A stretch of 64,000 bases of DNA, from NCBI RefSeq assembly GCF_026340975.1, contig NZ_JAPEOS010000001.1, positions 4,311,001 through 4,375,000 of the forward strand, written 5' to 3'. The notes below the pieces were generated by a model. It did not search any database. It worked only from the letters and a program-made list of their open reading frames with translations, and was not told where the DNA came from. The position numbers and the translations under genes are program-made. Below are positions 41,604 to 50,031 of the stretch, one piece after another. Within the stretch, counting starts at the first letter, position 1, and each line of letters starts with the position of its first letter. The stretch comes from Streptomyces sp. NBC_01214 (GTDB lineage Bacteria > Actinomycetota > Actinomycetes > Streptomycetales > Streptomycetaceae).

Positions 41604-42253
41604 GACCAGCGGGCCCGCGCCGGGTCCGGGTCCGGGTGCGTACCGCGGCCCTGGCCGGAGCCGCCCTCGCGGCGGCCGTGGCCGGCTGCGTCTTCGCCGC
41701 CGTCGGCACGGTCGCCGCCGACGGCAGCCGTGCGGAGGCGGCGGCCGGACCGCCGATCGCGGTCAGGGCCGCGGTCGGAACCGCGGCCGGGGCCACGGTC
41801 ATCGACCCCGCCGACCGGCCCGCCGCGCCCGCGCTGGCGGGCGACGACCTCGACGGCAAGCGGGTCGCCCTCGACGGCTTCCGGGGGCAGGTCGTCGTGC
41901 TCAACGTCTGGGGGTCCTGGTGCGGCCCCTGCCGGGCGGAGGCCGACGACCTGGTGCGGCTCGACCGGCAGACCCGGGACCAAGGCGTCCGGTTCCTCGG
42001 GATCAACACCCGCGACCCGAACCGCGCTGCGGCCCGGTCCTTCGTCCGCGCGCACGGCATCGACTTCCCCAGCCTCCACGACCCCACCGGCGAACTCCTG
42101 CTCCGCTTCCCCCCTGCCCTCCTCAACCCGCAGGCGATCCCCTCGACCCTCGTGATCGACCGCCGCGGACGCATCGCCGTCAGCATCGGCGGAGCGGTCA
42201 CCGGGGACGAACTCGGCCCGCTGCTCTCGCGCGTGATGGGGGAGGCGTCATGA
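41600..42253 (+). CDS. TlpA/ResA-like thiol:disulfide protein
   Basis: The 217-residue protein has an N-terminal hydrophobic segment (about residues 14-36), then a redoxin domain with VWGSWCGPCRAEADDL (Cys108, Cys111), LGINTRDPN and IPSTLVIDRRGRI. It is anchored outside the membrane. ResA/TlpA proteins reduce apocytochrome c or other disulfides. Its GTG overlaps the previous stop, and its stop overlaps the next ATG. Confidence 0.9.
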   Translation: MRPAGPRRVRVRVRTAALAGAALAAAVAGCVFAAVGTVAADGSRAEAAAGPPIAVRAAVGTAAGATVIDPADRPAAPALAGDDLDGKRVALDGFRGQVVVLNVWGSWCGPCRAEADDLVRLDRQTRDQGVRFLGINTRDPNRAAARSFVRAHGIDFPSLHDPTGELLLRFPPALLNPQAIPSTLVIDRRGRIAVSIGGAVTGDELGPLLSRVMGEAS

Positions 42254-43026
42254 CGACGGGCCTGGTGCTCGCCGCCGCGGACACCCCCTCCCTCCTGCAC
42301 GGCACCTTGGCCGTCGCCGCCCCGGTGGCCTTCCTCGCGGGACTCGTCTCCTTCCTCTCGCCGTGCGTGCTGCCGCTCGTACCGGGCTACCTCAGCTACG
42401 TGACCAGCCTGTCGGTCTCCGACCTGGCCGAGGCCCGCGGCGGGCGCCGCAGCCGGATGGCGGCCGGCGCGCTGCTCTTCGTCCTCGGCTTCACCGCGGT
42501 CCTCGTCTCCGGGGGCGCCCTGTTCGGCTACTTCGGCCGCACCCTGCTGGCCCACCAGGAGGTGGTCACCCAGGTGCTCGGTGTCTTTACCGTGCTGATG
42601 GGGCTGTCCTTCATGGGGTTCCTGCCGGGTTTCACCCAACGGGAGTTCCGCAGCCACCGGAGGCCCGCCCTCGGACTGGCCGGAGCCCCCGTGCTGGGCG
42701 CGGTGTTCGCGGTCGGCTGGACCCCCTGCATCGGCCCGACGCTGGCCGCCGTACAGGCGCTGGCCTGGAGCGAGGCCAGCGCGGCCCGCGGGGCGCTGCT
42801 CATGGCCGCGTACTGTCTCGGCCTGGGGCTGCCGTTCGTCCTGGCCGCGCTGGCCTTCAGACGGGCCCTGGGCGCCTTCGGCCTGGTCAAACGCCACTAC
42901 CCGTGGGTCCTGCGGATCGGCGGCGGGATGCTCGTGCTCGTCGGCGTGCTGCTGGCCACCGGGGTGTGGAACGACCTGGTGTACCGGCTGCAGTTGTGGA
43001 GCGCGGACTTCACCACCGCCGTATGA
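42250..43026 (+). CDS. CcdA-like transmembrane thiol-electron transporter (DsbD-beta-like)
   Basis: The 258-residue protein has six predicted membrane helices. The cysteine motifs are SFLSPCVLPLVPGY (Cys39) and GWTPCIGPTL (Cys160), the conserved pair that CcdA and the DsbD transmembrane domain use to carry electrons across the membrane from cytoplasmic thioredoxin. GGGGGAGG lies before the ATG. It lies between its probable extracytoplasmic partners in the operon. Confidence 0.92.
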   Translation: MTTGLVLAAADTPSLLHGTLAVAAPVAFLAGLVSFLSPCVLPLVPGYLSYVTSLSVSDLAEARGGRRSRMAAGALLFVLGFTAVLVSGGALFGYFGRTLLAHQEVVTQVLGVFTVLMGLSFMGFLPGFTQREFRSHRRPALGLAGAPVLGAVFAVGWTPCIGPTLAAVQALAWSEASAARGALLMAAYCLGLGLPFVLAALAFRRALGAFGLVKRHYPWVLRIGGGMLVLVGVLLATGVWNDLVYRLQLWSADFTTAV

Positions 43027-43106
43027 GCGGCTGCCCGTCGTACGGGTCCGACCCGAAGACCCGAGAACCGATCCGTTTTCCTGACACAAGGGGCACAGAG
43101 ACCCAG

Positions 43107-43703
43107 ATGAACGTTTCCCCGCGTACGAGGCGCACGACGCGTACCCGGACGGCCCGGACGGCCCGGACCGTGGTCGCCCTCCTCACCCTGGCCGCGCTCA
43201 CGGCCTGCGGCGACCAGTCCGCCGAGGACGACGCGGCCGCCGGCGCAGCGCCGCCGCCCACCACCAGCTTCACCGAGAACGGGGTCACCGTCACCCTCTC
43301 GGTGTCCGACTGGCACGCGCCGAAGGGCACGCTGACCGCCGTCTTCACCCCCGAGAAGAAGGGCTTCCACCTCTACAGCACCGAACTGCCGCCCACCGGC
43401 GTGGAAGGCGTGGGCCGGCCGACCGCGATGGACGTCACCGGGGTCCTCAAGGCCGACGGGAAGCTGACGGCCGCAGCCGACGTACGGTCCATCAGCGTGC
43501 CCGGCGTCGACGCCCCGATGCCCGTCTACCCGGACGGCCCCGTCACCACCACCCTGCCCGTCCGCGCCGACGGCAACGGGGCCGCGACCGTGCTGCTCGG
43601 ATACGCGAGCTGCAGCGCGAAGGAGGGCTGCACCATTCCGGTCGCCGACCGCCCCGTACACCTGCGCCTCACCGACGACGGCCCGACGTTCGCCGCCCCC
43701 TAG
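43107..43703 (+). CDS. Lipoprotein with DsbD-alpha-like domain
   Basis: The 198-residue protein has a lipoprotein signal (lipobox LTAC) and an immunoglobulin-like domain. The phrases KGFHLYSTELPPTGVEGVG and YASCSAKEGCTIPVADRPVH resemble the N-terminal domain of DsbD. Cys169 and Cys175 have the same five-residue gap as the catalytic Cys103/Cys109 pair of E. coli DsbD. Thus the operon contains alpha-, beta- and gamma-like parts of DsbD as separate proteins. The ribosome-binding site is weak. Confidence 0.78.
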   Translation: MNVSPRTRRTTRTRTARTARTVVALLTLAALTACGDQSAEDDAAAGAAPPPTTSFTENGVTVTLSVSDWHAPKGTLTAVFTPEKKGFHLYSTELPPTGVEGVGRPTAMDVTGVLKADGKLTAAADVRSISVPGVDAPMPVYPDGPVTTTLPVRADGNGAATVLLGYASCSAKEGCTIPVADRPVHLRLTDDGPTFAAP

Positions 43704-43737
43704 AAGGGTCCCCGGACCGAACCCCTAAGGTGTGCCC

Positions 43738-44469
43738 ATGCCCAGCGTCCTGGTCGTGGAAGACGACCCCAGCATCCGCCAGTCACTCATCGAGGTCCTG
43801 GCGGAGCACGGGTATGCCGTACGCAGCGTGGGCGACGGGTTCGGCGCCCTGCGCGAGGTCACCCAGACGCCCGTCGACGCGGTGGTCCTCGACCTCGGCC
43901 TGCCCGATCTGGACGGGGGAGACGCACTGCGCATGATCCGGGGCATATCCTCCGTCCCCGTCCTGGTGGCCACCGCCCGCGACGACGAGACCGAAATCAT
44001 CAAGCTCCTCAACGCCGGCGCCGACGACTACCTGGTCAAGCCCTTCTCCGGAGGACAGCTCATAGCCCGCCTCTCCGCCGTACTGCGGCGCACCAGCCAC
44101 GTGCCCCCCGCGGGCGCCGGCCACACCGGGCCCGGGGCACGGCCGGCGCCGGCCGCCGACCCGCTGGGCGCCACCACCGTCGGCGAGCTGGCGGTCGACC
44201 CCGGCGCGCGTACCGCGTACCTGGCCGGCCGGGAGCTCCACCTCACCCGACGGGAGTTCGACCTGCTGGCCTTCCTCGCCCACCACACCGGCCAGGTCGT
44301 CTCCAAGCGCCGGCTGCTGACCGAGGTCTGGCGCGAGCCGTACGTCGACGACCAGACCGTCGACGTGCACCTGTCGTCGCTGCGCCGCAAGCTCGGCGAA
44401 CGCGCGGCTGCCCCGCGCTACCTGCTGACGGTCCGCGGCGTCGGCATCAAGCTCGTGGCCCCGCGGTGA
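43738..44469 (+). CDS. OmpR-family response regulator
   Basis: The 243-residue protein has a receiver domain (LVVEDDPSIRQ; VVLDLGLPDLDGG with the phospho-Asp; DDYLVKPFSG) and a C-terminal winged helix (LTRREFDLLAFLAHHTGQVV; VDVHLSSLRRKLGE). ATG at 43738 has AAGG seven nt upstream, and a TAAGGT (43726-43731) could be a -10 of a leaderless message. It overlaps its kinase gene and is the obvious candidate for the 21-bp motif. Confidence 0.92.
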   Translation: MPSVLVVEDDPSIRQSLIEVLAEHGYAVRSVGDGFGALREVTQTPVDAVVLDLGLPDLDGGDALRMIRGISSVPVLVATARDDETEIIKLLNAGADDYLVKPFSGGQLIARLSAVLRRTSHVPPAGAGHTGPGARPAPAADPLGATTVGELAVDPGARTAYLAGRELHLTRREFDLLAFLAHHTGQVVSKRRLLTEVWREPYVDDQTVDVHLSSLRRKLGERAAAPRYLLTVRGVGIKLVAPR

Positions 44470-45878
44470 GACGCTCACTGGCGGGAGTCGCGCTCGCCGT
44501 GACGTCCATGGTCGCCCTCTCCTTCCTCATACCCCTGGGCGCACTGGTGATGTCACTGGTCAAGGAGCAGAGCGTCACCGCGGCCGAGCAGCGCGCCGCA
44601 GCCCTCGCACCCGTCCTCACGCTCACCACGGATCCGTCCGCGCTGCGGGAATCCGCCGCCGGACTCGACGCGGCGGAGCACCTGGTCATCCATCTCCCCG
44701 ACGCGCAGAGCCTCGGCGACTCCCAGGCTCCCGTGAAACTGCTCGAACGGGCCCAGCAGGGACGCGAGTCCATCTCCCAGAAGACTCCCGGCGGATGGAT
44801 CTGCCTACAGCCCGTGGTGCTCCCCGGCGACCGGGTCGCCGTCATCGAGAACTTCGTCCCCGACGAGGAACTGACCCGCGGGGTCAAGGCCTCCTGGGCG
44901 GTCATGCTCCTGCTCGCGGTCGGCCTGGTCGGCGGCTCGGTGCTGGTCGCCGACCGGCTCGGAGCCAAGGTCGTCCGGTCCTCCAAGAAGCTCGCCCAGG
45001 CCTCGCACACCCTCGGTCAGGGCAACCTGGATACCCGCGTGGAGCCCATGGGCCCCAAGGAACTGCGCGACGCCGGCGTCGCCTTCAACGCCATGGCCCA
45101 CCGCATGACCGAACTGCTCGCCATCGAGCGCGAACTGGTCGCCGACCTGTCCCACCGGCTGCGCACCCCGCTGACCGCCCTGCACCTGGCATCGGAGCGG
45201 ATGGCCGGCACACCGGAGTCGGCCAGGGTCGAGGCGGCGGTCCACGCACTGGAATCGGAACTCCAGGCCATCATCACCACGGCACGGACACCGCTCGCCG
45301 TGGGCCCGATGGGCCACGGCATGCGCAGCGCGGAAACGAACACGGGCCGGACGCCGACCGGGACGGGGCCGGCGTCCGAGTGCCCCCGGTCCGAGGCCGC
45401 CGAGGTCGTGCGGCGCCGGACCGCCTTCTGGTCGGTCCTCGCGGAGCAGCAGAACCGCCCCTGCTCCCTGGACCTCACCCAGGAGCCCACGGCCGTCAGC
45501 CTCAGCGACGACGACATCGCCGCGGTGGTGGACGCGCTCATCGGCAACGTCTTCAGCCACACCCCGCCCGGCACCGCGTTCGGGGTCCGCGTCGCCCGTA
45601 CCGCCCAGGCCGTGGAACTGGTGGTGGAGGACGCCGGGCCCGGCATCCCGGAACCGGACCGGGCCCTCTCCCGCGGGAGCAGCACGGGCTCCTCGGGGCT
45701 CGGCCTCGACATCGCCCGCAGGGCCGCGGCCGTCACCGGGGGCACGATGCGCATCGCACACGGCCCGCAGGGAGGCGCGCACATCACCGTGGTCTTCGCC
45801 CTGGCACCGCCCGCGCCGCCGGAGCGCGGACCGCGCGGCTCGCGCAGGCGTGCGCGGTGGTGGCCGCGCACGCGGTGA
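44466..45878 (+). CDS. Sensor histidine kinase
   Basis: The 470-residue protein has two membrane segments (about residues 8-32 and 140-162), a HAMP linker, the H-box LVADLSHRLRTPLTALHLAS, an N-box-like ALIGNVFSHTP, G1 VEDAGPGIPEP and G2 SSGLGLDIARRAA. The N-box lacks the usual NLLxNA wording, having ALIGNV with Asn kept. The extracytoplasmic part contains one cysteine (GGWICLQPV), of interest given the thiol operon upstream. It overlaps the regulator stop by GTGA. Confidence 0.9.
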   Translation: MRRSLAGVALAVTSMVALSFLIPLGALVMSLVKEQSVTAAEQRAAALAPVLTLTTDPSALRESAAGLDAAEHLVIHLPDAQSLGDSQAPVKLLERAQQGRESISQKTPGGWICLQPVVLPGDRVAVIENFVPDEELTRGVKASWAVMLLLAVGLVGGSVLVADRLGAKVVRSSKKLAQASHTLGQGNLDTRVEPMGPKELRDAGVAFNAMAHRMTELLAIERELVADLSHRLRTPLTALHLASERMAGTPESARVEAAVHALESELQAIITTARTPLAVGPMGHGMRSAETNTGRTPTGTGPASECPRSEAAEVVRRRTAFWSVLAEQQNRPCSLDLTQEPTAVSLSDDDIAAVVDALIGNVFSHTPPGTAFGVRVARTAQAVELVVEDAGPGIPEPDRALSRGSSTGSSGLGLDIARRAAAVTGGTMRIAHGPQGGAHITVVFALAPPAPPERGPRGSRRRARWWPRTR

Positions 45879-45945
45879 CCGTGCACGGGCCCGCCGGGCC
45901 GGTGATGGGGAGGATGGGCCGCCGGAGCTGTGGCAGGATGCCGCG

Positions 45946-46533
45946 ATGATCTCCAACTCGCCGATACCGCATGTGGTTCCCGCAGGTCGTATGGCCCGGT
46001 CGGAACAGCCCGTGCTCGCGCTGACCGGTGGGTGGGAGCTGCGCCTCTGGCACCAGGACGACGCGGACGCGTTGTGCGCCGCCGGCCAGGACCGGACCGT
46101 TCGCCTCTGGAACCGGCTGCTGGTGAACTCGCCGGAGGAGGCGCGTCAGCGGATCGAGCGCATGCACCGGCGGTGGCGGGCCGAGCTCGGCGCGATCTGG
46201 GCCGTCGCCCGGCCGGACGGTCCGGCCGTGGGCCTGATCGGCTGGAACGACGTCGACCTCCAGGGCGGCAGCGCCGAGATCGTCTACTGGCTGCTGCCCG
46301 CGGCCCGCGGCGGGGGCGTCGCCGTCGAGGCGACACGGCGGGTCAGCCGGTGGGCACTGGACGACCTCGGCCTGCACCGTCTGCGGTTGTGCCACTCGGT
46401 GGCGAACCCGGCGTCGTGCCGCGTGGCGGACAAGGCCGGATACACCTTCGAAGGCACCATGCGCGGCGCACTGCTGCACGCCGACGGATGGCACGACCAG
46501 CACCTGCACGCCCTGGTCCGGGGCGATGTCTGA
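45946..46533 (+). CDS. GNAT-family N-acetyltransferase (RimJ/RimL-like)
   Basis: The 195-residue protein has ELRLWHQDDADALC near residue 30, EIVYWLLPAARGGGVAVEAT (acetyl-CoA-binding motif A; the consensus RGxG/A reads RGGG) and RLCHSVANPASCRVADKAGY (motif B). This type acetylates protein N-termini or small amines. CAGGATG lies before ATG 45946; earlier in-frame starts run into the kinase gene. Confidence 0.87.
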   Translation: MISNSPIPHVVPAGRMARSEQPVLALTGGWELRLWHQDDADALCAAGQDRTVRLWNRLLVNSPEEARQRIERMHRRWRAELGAIWAVARPDGPAVGLIGWNDVDLQGGSAEIVYWLLPAARGGGVAVEATRRVSRWALDDLGLHRLRLCHSVANPASCRVADKAGYTFEGTMRGALLHADGWHDQHLHALVRGDV

Positions 46534-46539
46534 TCCCGC

Positions 46540-46583
46540 GACGGCCAGCGACCGCAAGGGGTGCGGCAAGGGGTGCGGCCGTC
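46540..46583. terminator. Imperfect hairpin with direct repeats, likely bidirectional terminator
   Basis: GACGGCC (46540-46546) and GGCCGTC (46577-46583) are complementary. The loop contains two copies of GCAAGGGGTGCG. It sits between the convergent GNAT and YwqG-like genes. Confidence 0.45.
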
Positions 46584-47316
46584 AGCTGCAATCCGACAGG
46601 AACCGGCCTTCGAGGTGGTCGGAACTGAGGAAGAGGAAGCCGCTTCCGTAGCCGAAGTTGAGGAAGAACGGGTCTGCGGCGTCTTCACCCCGGTCCTGGA
46701 ACTGACAGAGGAACCGCCAGGAGGCGTCGATGCCGAAGGCCCGGTGGTTGGGGTAGACGGCTTCGCCGCCCTGGAAGTCCTTGGGTCCTTCCTCCTCCGG
46801 GAATTCGACCTCGGGGCCCTCGCGCCGCAGCCACCGCGCGAAGGCGGCGGCCCGGTTCGCCGCCTCGTCGAGTTCCGGCGGCAGCGGAGTCAGGTCCGTG
46901 AGCCATTCGACGGGCACCTCCGTGTCGTCCGGACCCCACCGCCACAGGGTCCTCCCCCGTGTACCGGGAGGCCCGACCGACACGAAGGACGGAATCCGCC
47001 CGCCGGGCTGGACGAGGACGACGGCCTCACCGTCCTCCGGTGCGGCGCCGCCCATGTCCATGTCCTCCTCGTGCAGGAACAAGTACGCGAGGCGCACCTC
47101 GTCTCCCGGCACCCGGAACTGTCCGACGAACACGAGCGGCTCGCTCGTACGCGGATGCACCGGCCAGGCCGGTCCGTCCAGCCAGACCGGCTGCCCGCCG
47201 AACTTCGACACCGGTTCCGTGACCGGCTCGCGCGCGGCCCGGAAGGACATCCGCAGGCGCGGCAGGAAGGCGGCGTCGTAGGGGCCCGCGGCCCGGCCCG
47301 TCGGTTCGGAGTTCAC
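46582..47316 (-). CDS. YwqG/DUF1963-like protein
   Basis: The 244-residue protein has KFGGQPVWLDGPAWPVHP near residue 39, LVFVGQFRV, AYLFLHEEDMD, and a C-terminal FGYGSGFLFLSSDHLEGRF. These phrases are typical of DUF1963-type proteins, whose function is not established. GTG at 47316 is preceded by GGAGG at very short spacing, so the start is uncertain; GTG at 47349 is in frame. The IS701-like element begins 55 bp upstream. Confidence 0.65.
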   Translation of the reverse strand: MNSEPTGRAAGPYDAAFLPRLRMSFRAAREPVTEPVSKFGGQPVWLDGPAWPVHPRTSEPLVFVGQFRVPGDEVRLAYLFLHEEDMDMGGAAPEDGEAVVLVQPGGRIPSFVSVGPPGTRGRTLWRWGPDDTEVPVEWLTDLTPLPPELDEAANRAAAFARWLRREGPEVEFPEEEGPKDFQGGEAVYPNHRAFGIDASWRFLCQFQDRGEDAADPFFLNFGYGSGFLFLSSDHLEGRFLSDCS

Positions 47317-47370
47317 GCCTCCGACGCTACGCCACCCCACCGACAGCACCCGTCCCTAGTCTTGACCTGC

Positions 47371-48602
47371 CGTAGAAGTGCTTTGTTAGGTGGTGTCGTG
47401 GGGCTGCCATGGGACGGCTTGTTGGCAGGCGGGCGGCGGTGACGAGGGTGACGTGGCGGTGCCAGCCGATGAACGAGGGGCCCTCGAAGTGGTTCAGGCC
47501 CAGGCAGGTTTTCGCTCGCGGTAGTCGTGCTCGATCCGCCAGCGGGCTTTCGCCAGCCGGACCAGGTCCTGGCGGGGATGTCGGCGGGCAGGTTCGATAT
47601 CCAATACCTGACGGGCTCGTCGTGCCCTTCTGGCCATTGCGCGATCAGCCAGGACAACGGGATCGTGCCGTCGGCAGGTTTGGGCTGCCGGCCCGCGAGG
47701 CGGACGCGCAGGAGCACGAAGTGCGCGCTCATCGCAGGCTTGGCGCTTGCGCGTCAGGTCAGGGTCCGCCCTCGATCCCGGCCCGCGGCCATCACGTGGT
47801 CACGTAAGGAGACCGGGCGGGTGCGGTAACGGTCCGAGACCGCCGTATGCGGGCTGGTGCGGTTCGGCGTCCTGTCCGTGGGCAGGCATCTTGCCTTTCG
47901 TCTGGAGCACCCAGGCCAGGCCGCGGTCTTTCTAGACCGTGCCGGAAGTCCGCGTTCGCACCGTAGCCGGTGGTGTCCGCAACCAGGACAGCGGGCCGCA
48001 GCCCGGTAGCGGCAGGTTCATCGAGCATGTCCAGGGCCGGCTGCCACTTGGGCCGGTGGTGGACGGTGTCGGGGATCCGGCAGGCCCGCCGACGCGCTTC
48101 GGCTTCGGGCTCGTCCCAGGCGGCCGGCAGGAACAGGCGCCAGGACAGTGGGCACGAGGCGGTATCGGAAGCGGCGTGGACACTGACGCCGATCTGGCAG
48201 TTGCCGACCTTGCCCAGGGTGCCCGAGTACTACCGTGCCACCCCGGGCGAGGAACGGCGGTCCTTGGGGGAACCGGTGTCGTCCACCACTCACACCTGCG
48301 GCCGCACCGCCGCAAACGCCCGCCATGCCAGCCGAGCCCGCACCTGATCGACCGGCCAGGTCGAGGACGTCATGAACTGCTGCAACCGCTGATGGTCCAC
48401 CCCGAGACGCTCGGCCGTCCAACAGCAGGCCCCGCAGATACAACTGGCCCTTCTCCAGCCGGTCCCGCCGCACCAGCGGCGCGAACACCTCGGAGGCGAA
48501 CTCTTCCAACCGGCCCCGCACCGCCGCAAGCTCCCCAGCCCTCATGCAGCCAGCGAACTACCGCACGCCCGACCTGAGAAGACCAGCCAACAAAGCGCTA
48601 CG
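47371..48602 (-). mobile_element. IS701-family insertion sequence, inactive
   Basis: The ends share an imperfect inverted repeat: CGTAGAAGTGCTTTGTTAGG at the left (47371-47390) and, reading inward from the right, CGTAGCGCTTTGTTGGC (48602 inward). The single gene inside is a frame-broken IS701-type transposase. No clear target duplication could be identified because the outermost bases match as part of the inverted repeat. Confidence 0.72.
47400..48545 (-). pseudogene. Frameshifted IS701-family DDE transposase
   Basis: The protein can be read piecewise in three frames. MRAGELAAVRGRLEEFASEV opens at 48545. LGVDHQRLQQFMTSSTWPVD follows in a second frame. MLDEPAATGLRPAVLVADTT and YGANADFRHGLE lie in another, and MSAHFVLLRVRLAGRQPKPA with VRYWISNLPADIP near 47560-47730. 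These match the order of the IS701-type transposase. At least three frameshifts exist, and the part after NLPADIP is again out of frame. The enzyme cannot be made. Confidence 0.82.
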
Positions 48603-49392
48603 GGTCGACGGCGGAGGCCAGCGGCAGCAGTGCGGGGCGTTTCGCGGTGCGGCCGTCGCCGGAGGAGCGGCCGCGGAGGCGGCGGCCCAGCCAGGGGCCG
48701 AGGAACGCGGCCGCCCAGCGTAGTTCGGCTGCCATGGCCATGGTCGAGCCCCCCGGGGCGATCGGCCGCGGTGGCAGCGGGTGCGTCCAGGTGTCGTCGC
48801 TGCCGGGCAGGCCGACGGCGTGGGCGAGGGCCGCCGCGATCCGTTCGTGGCCGATGGGGCTGGCGTGCAGCCGGTCGTCGGTCCACATCCGCGGGTCGGT
48901 CACGGCGGCCGGCCGGGCCGTCTCGGCGACGGCGACCCCGTGGCGGGCGGCCGCCGCGCGGATGCGGTCGTTGAGGTCGGCTATGCGCGGTGCGGCGGGT
49001 CGGGCGAGGGGCACGAGCACGCTGAGGTCGGGGAAGGTCACCGTCGCCACGTGGGCCCCTGCGGCCGTGAGCGCGGCGAACATCTCCTCCAGGTGCCCGG
49101 CGACTTCCGCGGCGTCGAACCGGGGCCGGAGGACGTCGTTGACCCCGGCGACGACGGTGGCCAGGTCGGGGCGCAGGGCCAGGGCTGGGCCCAGTTGTTC
49201 GGCGCGCACCTGCCCGGCGAGACGTCCCCGGACGGCCAGGTTGGCGTACTGGAGGCCGGGATTGACGGCGGTGAGGTGTTCGGCGAACCGGTCGGCGAAG
49301 CCGCGCAGGCCCACGGAGTCGTCCCCGTCGCCGAGGCCTTCGGTCTGACTGTCGCCCAGGGCGACGTAGCGCAGGTACTCACCGTTCGGCAC
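48598..49392 (-). CDS. SGNH/GDSL hydrolase, 3' end abutting an IS
   Basis: The 264-residue protein has block I ALGDSQTEG near residue 11 (catalytic Ser), a Gly/Asn pair further on (VVAGVNDVL, block III) and DRLHASPIGHERIA (Asp and His). GTG at 49392 overlaps the end of the PadR gene, so they are coupled. Its final codon and stop (48598-48600) lie inside the inverted repeat of the IS701-like element, so the original C-terminus was probably replaced. The SGNH core ends before the change, and the enzyme may remain active. Confidence 0.82.
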   Translation of the reverse strand: MPNGEYLRYVALGDSQTEGLGDGDDSVGLRGFADRFAEHLTAVNPGLQYANLAVRGRLAGQVRAEQLGPALALRPDLATVVAGVNDVLRPRFDAAEVAGHLEEMFAALTAAGAHVATVTFPDLSVLVPLARPAAPRIADLNDRIRAAAARHGVAVAETARPAAVTDPRMWTDDRLHASPIGHERIAAALAHAVGLPGSDDTWTHPLPPRPIAPGGSTMAMAAELRWAAAFLGPWLGRRLRGRSSGDGRTAKRPALLPLASAVDP

Positions 49393-49945
49393 GGGCCAGT
49401 CTCTCCTTCAGGATCGCCGCGCTCCGGCGGCACCAGTCGCGGTGTCCCTGCTCGAAGGCGAGGCCGCGTAGACCGGTCAGGTACCCGCCGATCCGCTCGC
49501 CGTGGAGCAGGAACTCGTCTTCGTCCATGTCGCCGCGCATCTTCCGCAGCACCTTGCCGATCAGTTCGATCTTGGCGTCGGCGGCGGCCGCGCGCGCTTC
49601 GAGCTGCGCGATCACCGGTCCGATGCCGATCCGGTCGGCGGTCTGGACCTTGACGAGCAGGTCGTCACGGATGACGGAGGACTTCAGCGGGGCTGCGGCG
49701 AACTCCTCCAGTTCGGTGCGGCCGGCCGCGGTGACCCGGAAGAGGCGTTTGTTGGGCCGGGCCTCCTGAACCACCTCGCGGCCCTCGACCAGCCCTTCCT
49801 TCTCCAGCTTGGCCAGCTCGGCGTACAGCTGCTGGGGCAGGGCGTGCCAGAAGTTCGCGACGCCGATGTCGAAGGACTTCGCCAGTTCGTAGCCGCTGAA
49901 CTCGCCGTCCAGCAGCGCCGCCAGTACGGCATGTCGCAAAGCCAT
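49379..49945 (-). CDS. PadR-family regulator with C-terminal helical domain
   Basis: The 188-residue protein has a winged helix (ALRHAVLAALLDGEFSGYEL; QLYAELAKLEKEGLVEGREV; RLFRVTAAGRTEL) and a C-terminal four-helix region, the Vir_act_alpha_C-type dimerisation domain of the longer PadR subclass. ATG at 49945 follows GAAGGGG. It is divergent from a SnoaL-like gene across a large palindrome and overlaps the SGNH hydrolase gene, so it likely controls both. Confidence 0.9.
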   Translation of the reverse strand: MALRHAVLAALLDGEFSGYELAKSFDIGVANFWHALPQQLYAELAKLEKEGLVEGREVVQEARPNKRLFRVTAAGRTELEEFAAAPLKSSVIRDDLLVKVQTADRIGIGPVIAQLEARAAAADAKIELIGKVLRKMRGDMDEDEFLLHGERIGGYLTGLRGLAFEQGHRDWCRRSAAILKERLARAER

Positions 49946-49983
49946 CGCGGTCGCCCCTTCCCCTTCCTCGCCAACCTCTGCAT

Positions 49984-50021
49984 CATACTCATGAAAGTGA
50001 CTAGTCAGATTCATGAGTATG
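49984..50021. promoter_or_regulatory. 38-bp near-perfect palindrome, probable PadR operator
   Basis: CATACTCATGAA (49984-49995) and TTCATGAGTATG (50010-50021) are exact inverted repeats. The centre TGACTAGTCA (49998-50007) is itself a perfect palindrome on the same axis; only two flanking pairs are mismatched. It lies 10 bp before the SnoaL-like start and 38 bp before the PadR start. PadR dimers typically bind ATG-rich dyads of this sort. Confidence 0.75.
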
Positions 50022-50031
50022 AGGAGGGGTC

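Noticed and set aside
40864..43026. Single 720-codon reading through three thiol-redox genes
   Set aside because: The first 460 codons are the wrong frame of two well-supported genes; only the last 258 codons (CcdA-like) are real.
47792..48028. 78-codon frame beginning MLDEPAATG as a free gene
   Set aside because: It is one of the frame pieces of the broken IS701-type transposase.
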